Notes: generated by a model from the letters alone, not told the origin. A stretch of 64,000 nucleotides of DNA from Polytrichum commune (GCA_950295325.1 OX485803.1:55815554-55879553), one strand, 5' to 3'; counted from the first letter of the stretch, positions 1 through 10,965 are shown. Translations and numbers: made by a program.

Positions 1-3000
1 TTGGTTCGTATGCTGAGTCCATTGTCCATTTGAAACCTTTTTTGGTGTCCCACCCTAAATATCTGCGGAGCACATTTTGATCTTTGGTGCTGGGACGGCA
101 ATATTCCACCTCAATTTGATGAAAATTTGGGCTAGTTGGAACAAAATTTGGTGATGACAATGCTTTTACCAACCAAATCGGTTTAGGGTGCTCCTCATCT
201 CTAGGACGTACGAGGATCATATACCCTTCGTAGCAATCAACAGCCACACGAAATGATGGAGCCGGACGATTACGAGCTGGGCCAACATAATGGTCGTCCG
301 CTGCGAACTCTTCACGAATGTCCCCATTGTCGAAGAACATGGCCTCAGATTCCACGATTGTCACTCGACTTTGTGGCCAAAAATCTTGTGTCAAACATGA
401 ATGTGTTTCGACATCGGGTGCTAGCAATGCTGAGCGAATGTGATCCCAGTACGTAATCAATGGTTCGTGGGTATCCCGAACACGCCTTGTGATGTCTTCC
501 TCGCACAATTCTTTCCAATATTGGATGAATCCGGATATACCTTTGATGATTTCTGGTCCATTCCTCATGGGGTTGGGTTTGCAAGGCTTCGGCTCCCCAT
601 CAGGTAGCATACATTTGCCCTCTTCGTTTTGGCGCCAGATGAGTATCCCTTCCTCTGGACCCCAATCTGGGGAAGTGCACAAAACTTTGAATTGCATGGC
701 CGGCAGACCATCATCACGCATATAGAATCGGAATTGTTGAGCCTTGGTATGGCCCACTAAGCGGTCACCTCCCTTAAGAATGAATGGTTCGATAAACGAT
801 TTGAAATCGGGCACTTCTTCAATCAAATGCGGGATGACTGGCACATTATCCAAATCCATGTATGATTTCATGAGAAGAGGAATCGTCGGAAAATCCTCCT
901 CGTGCAACTTCATACTCCAACGTCCAAATGAAGCGTCAATGTCATCATGCGTGTGGCCAACCATCAAAAAAGACACAAACACTTCTTTGAAAATGTCCTT
1001 GGCTACGAGCAATGACCAAAAACAAAACACGTATCGACATTTGTTGTCTTTGGCACAATTGTCCAGTTGCACATGTAGAGTTGGAGGCAAAGGTTTAGCA
1101 AGAACGGTTTGTTCAGGCGGTTCTTGCAGTGACGATAGACATACTTCTTTCCCCTCTAGTACAGCCTCATAAATCGGTGTTGTTCCACATCCAACAAAAA
1201 AAGCGCGAGAGGATGATGTTGGCGGACTCTCAAGATCTCGTAGAGGTTTTGCAAAAGACCCTACGATATGATTGGCGTCGCCTGGATAGAAATCCAAGCC
1301 ATAATGTGCATACTTGACGTCCACATGGTCATGTGCAATCATACCTGAATTAAGACATACAAATGAGAAGTACATTCCAATATTATATATGATAAGGAAA
1401 TTCAATTTTTTCGCAAGTAGGCCAAGAAAATGAACAAACACTTACGGACGTACATCCGTAACTCTTAACGATGAGTATGTGGGTGCGCAAAAAAAATGTG
1501 AAAACCAACGAACCTGTGACAGATATTGGGAGCTTGAAATATCCATCTGTAGCCTTTATTTTCCGTGCATAACAAGGGCACGCAGTCTTCGCATGGTCCA
1601 TTTTGTCATGAATAATTGTCAAAACCTCATTCGGCCTCATTATCGATAATGCGCGATTCTTGTAGTAGTCTTGACGGTGTGCCTCCTGGTTGTTGACATG
1701 CTCAATGTATTTCCGTTGATGTCTATTGTGCGACTCAGTCCTTATTGGATGTGCATCTCGAAGGCCCTTATATTTCTCACAAGCAGAACACCTAGCAAAC
1801 TTATCCCCAGGCCTCTTCGTAATGTACTCTGCAAATTGTTGATTCTTGATCACACTCAATTTTGACAACGAAATCAGCCCACATCCAGCCTTTTCGCCAA
1901 CCTCATTAACATCCATAAGTATGTTCTTCCATTTTGTCCCTGTAGGCAAAACCATATGGACAACCTTTTCCCCCGACGGCAGAGTCCGTGTCTTGTGTGG
2001 CATCGCATCCGCTAATGGCATAATGATGGTTGATAGTGTTGCAGCCGCTTGGAGTGTTGCCTCCCTGGGCTTCTTTGTACCAGAGTTGCCATGGAACCGA
2101 GAACGCCGTCCTTGCAACGAGTAGTTCCGGAACCTATAAAAATCTGCCTTTGAAACTGCATGTATAATGTACCATGCCGTGCAACATACCTCTATATTTT
2201 CCAAGGTCACAACTTTACGACCTTCAGCATCAAAGTACATGTTGCGATGGACTTCAAGTTTCTTTGCAGATTGCATACGAAAGTACGCAAGCCACATCTC
2301 TTGTCTCAAATATTTGATTTTGTCACGGGGAAATAGTTGGCAACACCTCTTTGCACAACAATCCTTTGTTGCTACGGACCTAATAGATGTGTCTCCCAAT
2401 GTTAGATCTCGACGACGTTGCGTGGGTTCACGGCGCACGCGAACGGAATCATATTTACGCCGACCCTGTCTAGGACGCATTGTGGCGAACAAATCCTTTT
2501 GTATTTCCTCAAAACGACGGGCATGATTCCATAAGCTGACACCATCGTGAAGAACACTTCGCAACGGCCATTGACGAAGAGAGAATCTCCAACCAGGAGG
2601 TACTTCCAAAGGATTCAAGGAGTTCAAAATGCACACCCCAACATCTTCCTCCCCAAGGGGATTTGCATCAATACAGTCCGTAGGATTTGAGTTCCTACAA
2701 ACACCATCGGCCACGGGGACGCCACATCCATTGACTAGGACAACATCAAGATCAATCCACTGTTCCCGCGAATAACCCTCACATGGTGGTATGAAATCAT
2801 CCTCTGCATTTGCGACATCAATTGTAATTTCCCGTTCCATGACACCTTCAAATTCGCTACCATAGCTTGATGATTCCGAAGAGAACTCAAATGCACTATC
2901 ACCAGGGTTGTCTATTGTGTCGTGACGGAGGGTAATCCCGACATAATGTCGTGCCGTCACGACACGTATCCGTCACGACATTATGACGGATGATGTCTTT

Positions 3001-3713
3001 ATCCTGCCGGACTTGAATTTTACCGAATTTTTTGTGTATTTACATTACCCCATTGCGGACACGTAGGAATTACGATGTCCACGTGTGATGACATATCAGC
3101 AAAGTAGAGGTAAAGTGGGGAATAAAATTACTAGCGCCCGTCCGCCCTCCCGTCTGCCCCCGTTCCCCGTACCCTAACCCCGCTCCCTTAGCCCATTAAC
3201 ATGTTCCCTAATCCGTTCCCTACGTTCCCTCCCATCCGACCTTTTCCCGTCCTCCCTTTTCCCGTCTGACCCTCCCGTCCGACCCTCCCCCCCGTCCGAC
3301 CCCCCGTCCTCCCTCCCGTTCCCCTCCCCCGTTCCCCTCCCCCGTTCCCCTCCCCCGTTCCCCTAATCCCGTTCCCATCCATCCCGTCCTATCCAAACCT
3401 CCTCCCTCCCCGTCCGACCTACACCCTCCTTAGTAATATTTTATTACTTTGATTTTAACAAAATGGTAAACACAATGGCAAAATGGTTTACATGCCAAAG
3501 GAAATATGCACATCCACGTCGGCATTTTTTGCCACATAGGACACCACCTTGGCAAGAAGGTAAGTATTTTACCCACCCTACTAGGTTGACCCTAGTTTGA
3601 CCCTACGAGGAGCCTATTGTGTCGACGTGTTGTGACGGAGGGGTCCGACCCGACACGACCCCGTCATGACGTTGCGATAGACAACCCTGACTATCACCGA
3701 CGTTGGAATCCAT
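1..3713 (-). CDS. DUF7869-type transposase-like protein, C-terminus cut by window edge, exon 1 split by a hAT insertion
   Basis: The original start is read as ATG at 3713-3711, just after a plausible acceptor AG at 3720-3719. Eight codons later the frame is interrupted by the element at 2903-3689. It resumes in frame at 2894 and runs to a donor after base 1514. A GT-AG intron (1513-1345) joins phase 1 exactly, and exon 2 stays open from 1344 to base 1, giving about 916 codons without a stop. Visible features are an N-terminal acidic stretch, Cys-rich segments (CCAKRCC; CSACEKYKGLRDAH), the block DKMDHAKTACP followed by LPISVTG, then LDNCAKDNKCRY and FLMVGHTHDDIDASFGRW. These blocks characterise the DUF7869 family of large, often mobile-element-associated proteins. 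A DDE/RNase-H-like role is inference. The insertion supplies another ATG at 2960, so translation of a variant N-terminus remains possible. Confidence 0.72.
1345..1513 (-). other. Intron of the DUF7869-type gene
   Basis: On the minus strand the exon ends CACAG with GT at 1513-1512, and the next exon follows AG at 1346-1345. Length is 169 nt. The join is phase 1 and restores the reading LPISVTG-MIAHDHV, which fits the conserved order of the family. A palindrome copy (1442-1461) sits inside the intron. Confidence 0.75.
1442..1461. repeat. Palindromic repeat copy, intronic
   Basis: TTACGGACGTACATCCGTAA, a diverged copy of the 20-bp palindrome common in the first 19 kb. It lies in the middle of the 169-nt intron of the minus-strand gene. 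Confidence 0.8.
2903..3689. mobile_element. Non-autonomous hAT-like element with 8-bp target duplication
   Basis: The 787-bp element starts CAGGGTTGTCTAT and ends in the inverted form ATAGACAACCCTG. It is flanked by identical 8-bp direct repeats ACTATCAC (2895-2902 and 3690-3697). A CAGGG terminus plus an 8-bp duplication is the signature of the hAT superfamily. Subterminal regions carry several variants of CGTCACGACA, and a second partial copy of the left terminal sequence sits near 3612-3645. The interior (about 3130-3420) is a C/T-rich low-complexity stretch with repeated CCGTTCCC. No transposase ORF is present, so movement would need help in trans. The perfect duplication suggests a fairly recent insertion. 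Removing the element and one duplication restores the gene frame. Confidence 0.88.
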
Positions 3714-3852
3714 GGCCACTACAAGTGATCCAAATGAAGAGTATGTCAAAATATCCCATTCAATAAATGTCATGGATAGTCCTAATGCTTATTGTCAATG
3801 AAACACAATGTGAACAATAGTGGATTTCATGGCCTACAAACAAAGACACATT

Positions 3853-4082
3853 GGTATACGAACGCGCATTCGTATACCTCCATGTAACAACATTATTAGT
3901 GCAAGCACACGCGCATACAAATTCCTTTATTTGTTCATAGTTGGCGGAAAGGTCCAGACAAAAAAAACATGATATATTTATGGACGTGCACCCGTAAAAT
4001 TCTTCGTGCTCAAAGAGGTTAGTATCATGCGCAAATGTTTTCGCAAACTATACAAAATAGGTATATGGACGCGCGTCCGCAA
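3853..4082. repeat. Three dispersed palindrome copies
   Basis: Copies lie at 3853-3878 (GGTATACGAACGC followed by GCATTCGTATACC, one mismatched pair), 3977-3998 (TTTATGGACGT and GCACCCGTAAA) and around 4064-4081 (core GGACGCGCGTCC). They share the core but not the outer flanks. Confidence 0.8.
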
Positions 4083-4787
4083 ACATCCCAATGTCAAAAG
4101 TCAGTGGTGTCCAAGACACACAGAGGTTTAGGGAACCAAGATGTCCAGGTGCCACAGACACGTATACCCAGGCCTGACGACTATGAATTTGAAGAGGTTA
4201 ACATACGCACACGGGGAGGTCACTTCATTGTCAAGTTGACACCACGTGCGGACAAAGTTTGCTAACCCTATATTACATGCCATATATAATTTTAAAATTT
4301 ATGATATTTTTTCTACATATACATAACCATTGATAGTATCTTTTGTATATTTTTTTGAAATTTTTAGTCATCTTTATTTAGTTTTAGTAAATTTTTTAGT
4401 TCAATTATGTGTCATTCTAGTTAGAAATGGTATGTTTTATGAAAAAAACAAATCATCAAATTTAGTTACCACTTTTAACTATGTCATAGGTACTGTGTAT
4501 ATCTACTCATGAAAAAAATTTGATAAAATTTTGACCCATTTTGGTAGTGCAACTTACCAAAAGAAGATTTTTTTTGGCCGCACGTGGTGTTCAACTTGAC
4601 AATGGAGTGATCTACCCGTGCATACGCGCTTCCTACTGTGTTTTATCAATGTCAAAATATTATACTATGACACATAAGGTGATGTAAGTTTTGGGTTTAG
4701 GGATCTTATACCTCCATTGACCGTACAGTGTCAATGTAATATTCTACATGGCACATGGTCGAAATTATGGCACAAGAGGTTTGCAGG

Positions 4788-5327
4788 TTTACGGACGCGC
4801 GTCCGTAAACCTCTCTGGACCTCATTACTAGCTCGTCCGTAAACGATCAAGGAAAGAAATGATCAATGCGCCCAGAGGTTTAAGGTTTATGGACGCGCGT
4901 CCGTAAATTTTCAGGACAATACAGTCTCGTTGGCAGACTCACATAGCAAATGGTCATGATGTCAGTTCAGGTGCAATGCCGAACTATGGTTCCATAAGGT
5001 ACGTAGGTTTACGGACGCGCGTCCGTAAACCTCATTGTACATGAGTAATACCTCAAGTACAATTCTCAAAGCAATAGATATGCAATAAACCAACAAGTTT
5101 AAGGTTTACGGACGCGCGTCCATAAACCTCATTGTACATGAGTAATACCTCAAGTACAATTCTCAAAGAAATAGATATCCAATTAACCAACATGTTTAAG
5201 GTTTACGGACGCGCGTCCGTAAACCTCAATGTACATGAGTAATACCTTAAGTACAATTCTCAGAGCAATAGATATCCAATTAACCAACATGTTTAAGGTT
5301 TACGGACGCGCGTCCATAAACCTCCGC
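4788..5327. repeat. Palindrome cluster with a 97-bp tandem array
   Basis: Six copies of the TTTACGGACGC/GCGTCCGTAAA palindrome start at 4788, 4886, 5008, 5105, 5202 and 5299. The last four are exactly 97 bp apart and the spacers between them are near-identical (ATTGTACATGAGTAATACCT and so on), so 5005-5327 is a true tandem array. The first two copies are 98 bp apart but their spacers are unlike the array. A half site (CGTCCGTAAAC) lies at 4841-4851. Some copies extend to 28 bp (AGGTTT on one side, AAACCT on the other). Confidence 0.92.
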
Positions 5328-5370
5328 GATTTGCGGTGCCATACTAGGAACCTTGCACCAGGAACGATAC

Positions 5371-5646
5371 CTGCCATAACCAAAAATCAATCATACTAAG
5401 TGCAATCCACATAAAAATTGGCTCCACTAATGGGTTTAGAGCTTGGAATTTAGTGTTTGGGGTATAAAAGGTCCATTGCAATAGGATCTGTACCTGCACG
5501 AAATAAACATCTAGCACGCCACAAGGGTCCAAGCAGCGTAACCCACATCTGAGATGCAAAAAGAGTCCCTTGGTGGGGGGATGTCCCCTTAAGTACTCAT
5601 CGTTTTCCCTTGGATCCGTTTTCCAACATAGGATACTAGCCACCAA
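5371..5646 (-). other. Predicted leader exons of the DUF7869-type gene (hypothetical)
   Basis: On the minus strand two GTGCAG/TGGCAG donor-like sites occur at 5494/5493 and 5371/5370, with an acceptor-like CATTAG at 5428-5427. This would give an upstream exon ending at 5494 and a 56-nt exon 5426-5371 before the palindrome-rich intron. The interval also reads as a 100-residue open frame, but the product resembles nothing I recognise. Small leader exons fit the pattern of the plus-strand gene. Confidence is low. Confidence 0.3.
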
Positions 5647-6821
5647 CTACGTCCTATAAATAAAAACCTAACATTACTACATTCCGTGTGCCAGCCTTAC
5701 AATGGAATGTGTATTCGTAGTAGACAACATGCATAGACCATGAGTCCACATAATGACAAAGCAAAAGGCATCTACATATTTATGGTGGACAACAAAGAAA
5801 ATTGGCTAATAATATATGAGCATTGAACATTGTTGAGGGGGGGTTTTAATATTGAAGTACCTAATATTGAAAGTTCATTGTAGAATTAGTAGACAGAAAA
5901 TTATAGTATCGTGTAAAACATTAACCACAACAACAACAATAGTACATGGAGAATAAAAATACATGTCATTCAAAATTAAGCTAGCATCTATTTTATTGTT
6001 TTGCATACGATGTAATGATATTCACTCCAATATCATGTTATCTCCTCTCATCTTGCATTTAATATCGTAATTACATTGGCCACCACCCTACCATCCAACC
6101 CGTTTAATTTACCCACCTTTACACACCTATATATTATTGTATTAATACGTACACAAACTTTGAGTGCCTAGAGGCCATGAAAGTAGCACATCTATTGTCA
6201 TAGATACTATGGGTTGCATTAAAATCAATATTGTCAATTACCTCTCTTAACCTTAGGGCCCCCTTCAATACATCAACATTTATTTCAAAAAAACTAATAC
6301 TAGCCTTCTTCATGTACTATACGTGAGAAAAAAACCAATTTTCGTACCCCATGTACATTATCTACAATAATGACTCAAACAATAGCAATTGTTGTTCCCA
6401 GTACCATTATGAGCCCAACAAAGCATAATGGAAAGAAGGGGAGGGTAGGGTATCCAAATATTATTAAGGCAAGCAATATTAAGTAGGTGACAGAAGGGGG
6501 ATACTCTCATTAGTTCATACGTGGTACCCTAAACCCTATAATCGCCCAACCCTAAACAAACACGAGGACATAGTGCAAGCATGGTTAACTGAATAACTCC
6601 CAATACATGTCAAGGCTTAAGTGGAAGTAATTCAAAACTAATATATGACTACCTTTAAATTTTGTAAAATAAAACTATAAACATTTCAAAAGTGAAGCAA
6701 ATTTATGGGTAACCTTACCTTTCATTTTTTTAAATCTTTCTTTGGCTGGGTACCATCTACCCCTTAGAGGCAAGTACAAGATTTGGCTGATACTTGTTAT
6801 CCTTTGATGCGAGCTTAACAT
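5647..6821. other. AT-rich intergenic DNA, no gene seen
   Basis: I see no supported coding region, RNA gene or clear repeat here. It probably contains the start region of the minus-strand gene, but no convincing TATA box is visible. Confidence 0.5.
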
Positions 6822-6982
6822 AGCATTATTCAAATCCATAACAATGTTTTGTGGGATTGATAGTATTTTATAAAATATTCCTTTATATTCCCATATTAAG
6901 AGTGAATGTGGGAATATCAAGGAATGTTTTGTGGGATACTATGAATCCCAGAAAACAATCATGTTATGGACCTGAATAATGT
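6822..6982. mobile_element. Small TIR element (MITE), related to 52755-52904
   Basis: The ends are inverted repeats: GCATTATTCAAATCCATAAC on the left, and the complement of AACATTATTCAGGTCCATAA on the right. The interior is AT-rich. The same ends bound a 150-bp element at 52755-52904. I could not settle a target-site duplication, so the superfamily is open. Confidence 0.6.
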
Positions 6983-8180
6983 TATAAATGGAAAAATCCA
7001 CCTACATTATTCATATGATGTCGTTGTTAAATTGTCCAAACATTACATCACATACATGGATTTATGTTGTAAGCCATATTTTACCATTTGCTTTAAACCT
7101 TTACTTTTGATTAAAGGTTTTCAAGATCATATATTGGTATTCTATAATCGAGTACTTAACACAACTTACCACTGAAACAAAAACTCCAGTATAAACAAGT
7201 TTGCTACTACTTATAAGCGATAATACAAGCTCAGGCCTCGGTGTGGAAAGATTGGATGAATCCCGAAGGTTGTGTAATGTGCAAGAGGGATACAAATTCA
7301 ACACATACCCATTCGTTTTGTTTTAAAACAAGCACCTATGTGTGGAGATACAAAATTAATCTGTAATGTTGTTTAAGATATTATAAACATATGAATTCAA
7401 CCCATATCTCGATGTTTCGGTTTTGTTAATTGCGTTTCAACTATGCTTAAATTTAAATATCATGCATAATGATACTCGCATCAAAGCATCCAAAGTGTCC
7501 AACTTCAATGAAGTTTGCAAGTGGCTCTTGATAGCATAATTTAGGTTGAAAATCCCCTTTCACAACTTATTGCGATAATTGAGGGATTCACAAGTATGAC
7601 ATGGCAAAGTTTCATGAGAATTTGTGGCCAATTGGTATATTGTCCCAATTGCATTTGAATCTCACCTTTGAGAAGAAACAAATCTTATACTGAAGTTAAT
7701 CAACAAGAAATAATATATAGTCCCCTCCATACATGCTACACTACAAATGGTATTTAGTTTCTCTCATTGTTTGGAGTTACAAAATGCTTTCTTTTTATTA
7801 TTATTGAAGGGTTTTAATTGTGTACTAGTAATTTAAAGCCCGCTTACGCTTATGGTCATATAGGTCCCGGGCCTGCAATTATGTTGACTATTGAACCTAG
7901 ATGGTTATCATACTTTGAGCATTGAAATTCAATATTTTTTGGTTTGCAAGTGTTTTTGGTATCCGTTCTTGGAGTCAAACCACATACCACTCAAAAGAAT
8001 AATGTTGGTCCTATTTGCCAAAGCTACGAATGAGATGTCTCTTTTATATAATTTAGAGATGGATTTAGTGTGACTTTTAACTTGCCTTAGCATAAACATA
8101 AGATGTTATTATGACATATGATAATAACATCAACGAACTAAGTATAAATCACACAAATAGACTAGTTTATTGAGAAAGAT
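6983..8180. other. AT-rich intergenic DNA with a fragment of a dispersed repeat
   Basis: No gene is supported. Positions 7877-8000 (beginning CAATTATGTTGACTATTGA) match parts of the dispersed repeat at 51594-51905, including the phrase TTTTTGGTATCCGTT. A possible TATA-like TATAAA is near 8143. Confidence 0.45.
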
Positions 8181-8358
8181 GAGAGTCTATACCACTTGTT
8201 GTACCAGTAGGGTTATGCCACGTAAGGGTTTAAGGTGGCGTTTGGGCGCGGGGTTGATGTGACGTTTGGGGTCGGGACACTTGGAGGCCCTCTTTTGTTT
8301 TAGGGTTTCAAAGTGCACCAGCTCCTCTTCGCCCTCCTCTTCGCGTTTTTGTTTCGTG
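8181..8358 (+). other. CT-rich segment left of the solo LTR
   Basis: This stretch becomes pyrimidine-rich toward its right end (CTCCTCTTCGCCCTCCTCTT) and is the left half of a locus split by the solo LTR. The right half resumes at 10529. It may be the promoter or leader side of the plus-strand gene, which is inference. Confidence 0.35.
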
Positions 8359-9064
8359 CTCTTTGTGAGCCCAAAAGGGTGCCCACATTTAGTCTTAGAC
8401 CCTTGAAACGTTAGTTGATGCACTTTGAAGTAGCATGTTACTTCACAAAAATATAAAAAGAGTGAAATGTTAGTCTTAGAAGTACCATGTTGTAAGAGGC
8501 TAGGATGTGAGTTGTTATTGTGTTTTTACCTTCGGAAGGATTTGAGTGAATGAGGATAGGTAAGGAGAACTTGGATTGAGTAGTTAGTGAGTAGGCTAGT
8601 ACAAATGGATGGAGACAACCAAAATGACTCAAGAGGCAAGTGCATTCGAATTGGGATGAATGGAGGATCACATGGAGCGCACAAGTGGACCACCTCATCA
8701 TGGCCACTTAATGGGGAAGGCCCAAGGAAGAATGCAAGGTGGAGGATAAGCAAATTCTCAAAGCACCAATCAAATCACGAGTTAAGCATCGTGGTTTGAA
8801 TTAAGTGGTGAGCGACGATTTGGGAAAGTAAGGGGAGAAAGTTATGGCGGCGGAAAGCGAAGGAGGCTAAGTTTGGGTTGAAGCATCCCAAGTTTGGTAA
8901 AGTGTGGTAGGTAGAAAGCCAAGGCTAGTTAAATGTTCGAATTAGCATCCTTGTTGATCATTTGAAGGAGGAAGGCTTAGAAGATAGGATTGGCGCCTAC
9001 TAAGTAGGAGGAAATCTCAAGGGCTTATCGTGAGCCTTGAGGGTGCTCACCCCCTCAAGCTTAC

Positions 9065-9071
9065 TATATAA
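9065..9071 (+). promoter_or_regulatory. TATA box of the LTR
   Basis: TATATAA followed by a pyrimidine-rich stretch marks the likely U3/R boundary about 30 bp downstream. It is conserved in the other two LTRs (29046-29052 and 36781-36787). Confidence 0.6.
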
Positions 9072-9979
9072 TCCCTCATTCTTCCCTCACTCATCCTCTC
9101 TTTCCTTTGTGCTCCAAGACACCCCACGAGTTATAAGTGTGGGTGTGGGAAGCCATATTGGAGCACATGTGTGTGCTTAGTTTTTAGTTTGAGAGCCAAG
9201 GCTTGTTAGCCTTGAAGAGGGCTTGACCTCTTGGTAGAATTAGTGTTGACGTGAAGAATTTTAAAGTTAATTCATGATTCCAATTTGTGGTACTTAAAGT
9301 TCATGTTTTGAATACACGTGGTTGCAAGTTCCATGTTTAAGAGTTGAGCACTTGATGTTGTGATGAGTGCAAAAATATACTTTTGTGGATTAGTTAGTCT
9401 TAGTGAAGTTAGGAAATTCTCTCTCCCCCTCTCCTCTCTAGGATTTTAGGATTTTAGGATTAGAGAAGAATTGTGTGATTAGAAAGGGGTTGTTAGTAGA
9501 ATTAGGGAAATTAGGTAGGAAGATTAGTTAAGGGCTTGAATAATTAGTGAGGTAGTTGGGGATTACAACTACAAAGTTGTGGGTTCATGAAGGAGCTGGG
9601 TTTATGAAGGAGCTGGGTTTGTTTAGTTAGAAAGTAAAGAGCTGGGTTTATGAAGGACCTGGGTTTGTTTAGTTAGAAGCTAAGGAGCTGGGTTTATGAA
9701 GGAGCTGGGTTTATGAAGGAGCTGGGTTTGTTTAGTTAGAAGCTAAGAAGCTGGGTTTATGAAGGAGCTGGGTTTATGAAGGAGCTAGGTTTATGTAATT
9801 AGAAAGTAAAGAGATGGGTTCATGAAGGAGCTTAGTAGATAGCCTACCTAATTAGCTCATAGACAAGTAGTTAGTTACATTATGCTAGTTAGTGTTATGT
9901 GTGGCTTTCACAAGTAAATGTATTTGAGATTGACTATAGAGAATAGTGTTTTTTTTAACACTTGCATCCTCTCTTTAAA

Positions 9980-9985
9980 AATAAA
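9980..9985 (+). terminator. Putative polyadenylation signal of the LTR
   Basis: AATAAA lies about 900 bp after the TATA box and is also found in the other two LTR copies. It would place the R/U5 boundary near 10000, so the extra segment at 10057-10391 would lie in U5. Confidence 0.4.
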
Positions 9986-10056
9986 CCACGTGCACAAATT
10001 AATGGAGAATGTGGAGCACTCTCGCGATGGCAAGACAAAGGAAGCAAAGACCAAAG

Positions 10057-10391
10057 GTGCGAGGGAGAGATTGACATAAGTCACATAAGTATTTCTTAAT
10101 ACTTAAAGGCTTATGTACGGTATGGAGACACCAAGTGAGACCTCTTATAGTAGCGATACGGAATACACAAGTGATAGTTCAAGTGGTAGTATAGAGTCAA
10201 CGGCACGGACTCCATTTAGGAGAGGGATATCCTTAAGGGCTTATGTAGCTAAAGCGGCCGGATGGACGTTAGAAGCAAACAAAGACAAAATAGCACCCGA
10301 GCATAAGGAGGTTAAAATAACATAGTTAACTTGTGCATTCTCCACATACGTATTGAAATTGTACATTGAGTTGTTAAAAGTGAAATTCCAG
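10057..10391 (+). other. Intron-like 335-bp segment present only in this LTR copy
   Basis: The other two LTRs read CCAAAG-TTAAATCC without a gap. Here the same flanks are separated by a segment that starts GTGCGAG and ends TTCCAG, so its boundaries fit GT-AG. It contains a 70-codon open frame (10113-10325) rich in Ser/Thr/Asp that I do not recognise. It also has a short internal repeat (CTTAAAGGCTTATGTA near 10099, CTTAAGGGCTTATGTA near 10230). It could be a retained intron, or the others could carry a deletion. Confidence 0.6.
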
Positions 10392-10528
10392 TTAAATCCA
10401 AGACCACTTGAAGGGTGAACCTTGCACTATGGACTCATCCAAGTCCAAATCCAATACCGCGGAGGAATGTGAGCCCAAACCCACTACTCGGACTACGGAC
10501 GCTTAAGGGTGGGGGGTTTGGCCTCACA

Positions 10529-10965
10529 CTCTTGTTGCTCTTCGGCCTCTTGTTGCTCTTCGTGCTGTTGTTGCTCTTTGTGTTGTTGTTGCTCTTCTCT
10601 TACTACTATCTTGCTTCTCTTCACACAATGCTACTATCTTGCTTCTCTTCCACACATTGCTATTATCTTGCTTCTCTTCCACACATTGCTCTTCGTGCTC
10701 TTGCTACTCTTCTCTTAGTTCTCTTGCCTCACACACTTAGTTCTCTTAGTTCTCTTACCTCACAAACTTAGTTCTCTTACCTCCTACTTCTCATACTGCT
10801 CTTCATGCTCTTCATGCTCTTGCTGCTCTTCTCTTCCTTCTCTTCCTTCTCTTACTTCTCTTCCTTCTCTTGATGCTCTTCCTTCCCATTATTGCTGCTC
10901 TCATTCTTGCTGCTCTTCTCATTCTTGCTGCTCTTCTCATTCTTGTTGCAAAACCCATTCTTGCT
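10529..10965 (+). repeat. Pyrimidine-rich low-complexity tract
   Basis: Runs of TTGTTGCTCTT-like words pass into about 31-bp imperfect repeats (TATCTTGCTTCTCTTCCACA) and further CTTCTCTT runs. The open frames here are by-products of this composition. It continues the CT-rich DNA left of the solo LTR. Confidence 0.75.

Larger units (their letters stand above)
3719..5370 (-). other. Predicted leader intron of the DUF7869-type gene, packed with palindromes
   Basis: On the minus strand a donor CAG|GTATCG is predicted at 5371/5370 and an acceptor TTGTAG at 3720-3719, five bases before the original ATG. The 1652-nt interval holds nine palindrome copies: 3853-3878, 3977-3998, around 4067-4078, 4788-4809, 4886-4907, 5008-5029, 5105-5126, 5202-5223 and 5299-5320. 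It also includes a 250-bp AT-rich stretch (4265-4540). The layout mirrors the leader intron of the plus-strand gene at 11653-12473. Splicing is inferred from sequence only. Confidence 0.5.
8364..10528 (+). mobile_element. Solo LTR of the same gypsy family as 28345-37909, 5-bp duplication
   Basis: The sequence begins TGTGAGCCCAAAAGG and ends GGCCTCACA. It is nearly identical to the two 1830-bp LTRs at 28345-30174 and 36080-37909. It is flanked by CTCTT on both sides (8359-8363 and 10529-10533) and no internal element sequence follows, so it is a solo LTR left by LTR-LTR recombination. Inside are a TATA box (9065-9071), an AATAAA (9980-9985) and a 17-bp minisatellite with unit GAAGGAGCTGGGTTTAT (about 9590-9830). 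It is 335 bp longer than its relatives because of the GT...AG-bounded segment 10057-10391. Confidence 0.92.

Noticed and set aside
744..1317. Plus-strand ORFs opposite the DUF7869-type exon
   Set aside because: The minus strand carries conserved family motifs over the same bases.
4035..4265. 76-residue plus-strand ORF
   Set aside because: It lies in the predicted leader intron of the minus-strand gene, includes a palindrome copy, and has no partner exon. Coding character is only slight.
4788..5327. CRISPR-like array (palindromic repeats at regular spacing)
   Set aside because: The spacers are near-identical, the genome is eukaryotic, and the spacing reflects a 97-bp tandem duplication.
8438..8799. 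ORFs of 70-89 residues repeated at 28.4-28.8 and 36.1-36.5 kb
   Set aside because: They lie in the U3 part of the LTR and are simply copied with it.
10415..10771. 118-residue Leu-rich ORF
   Set aside because: It runs out of the LTR into a CT-rich tract; the Leu/Phe runs are due to base composition.
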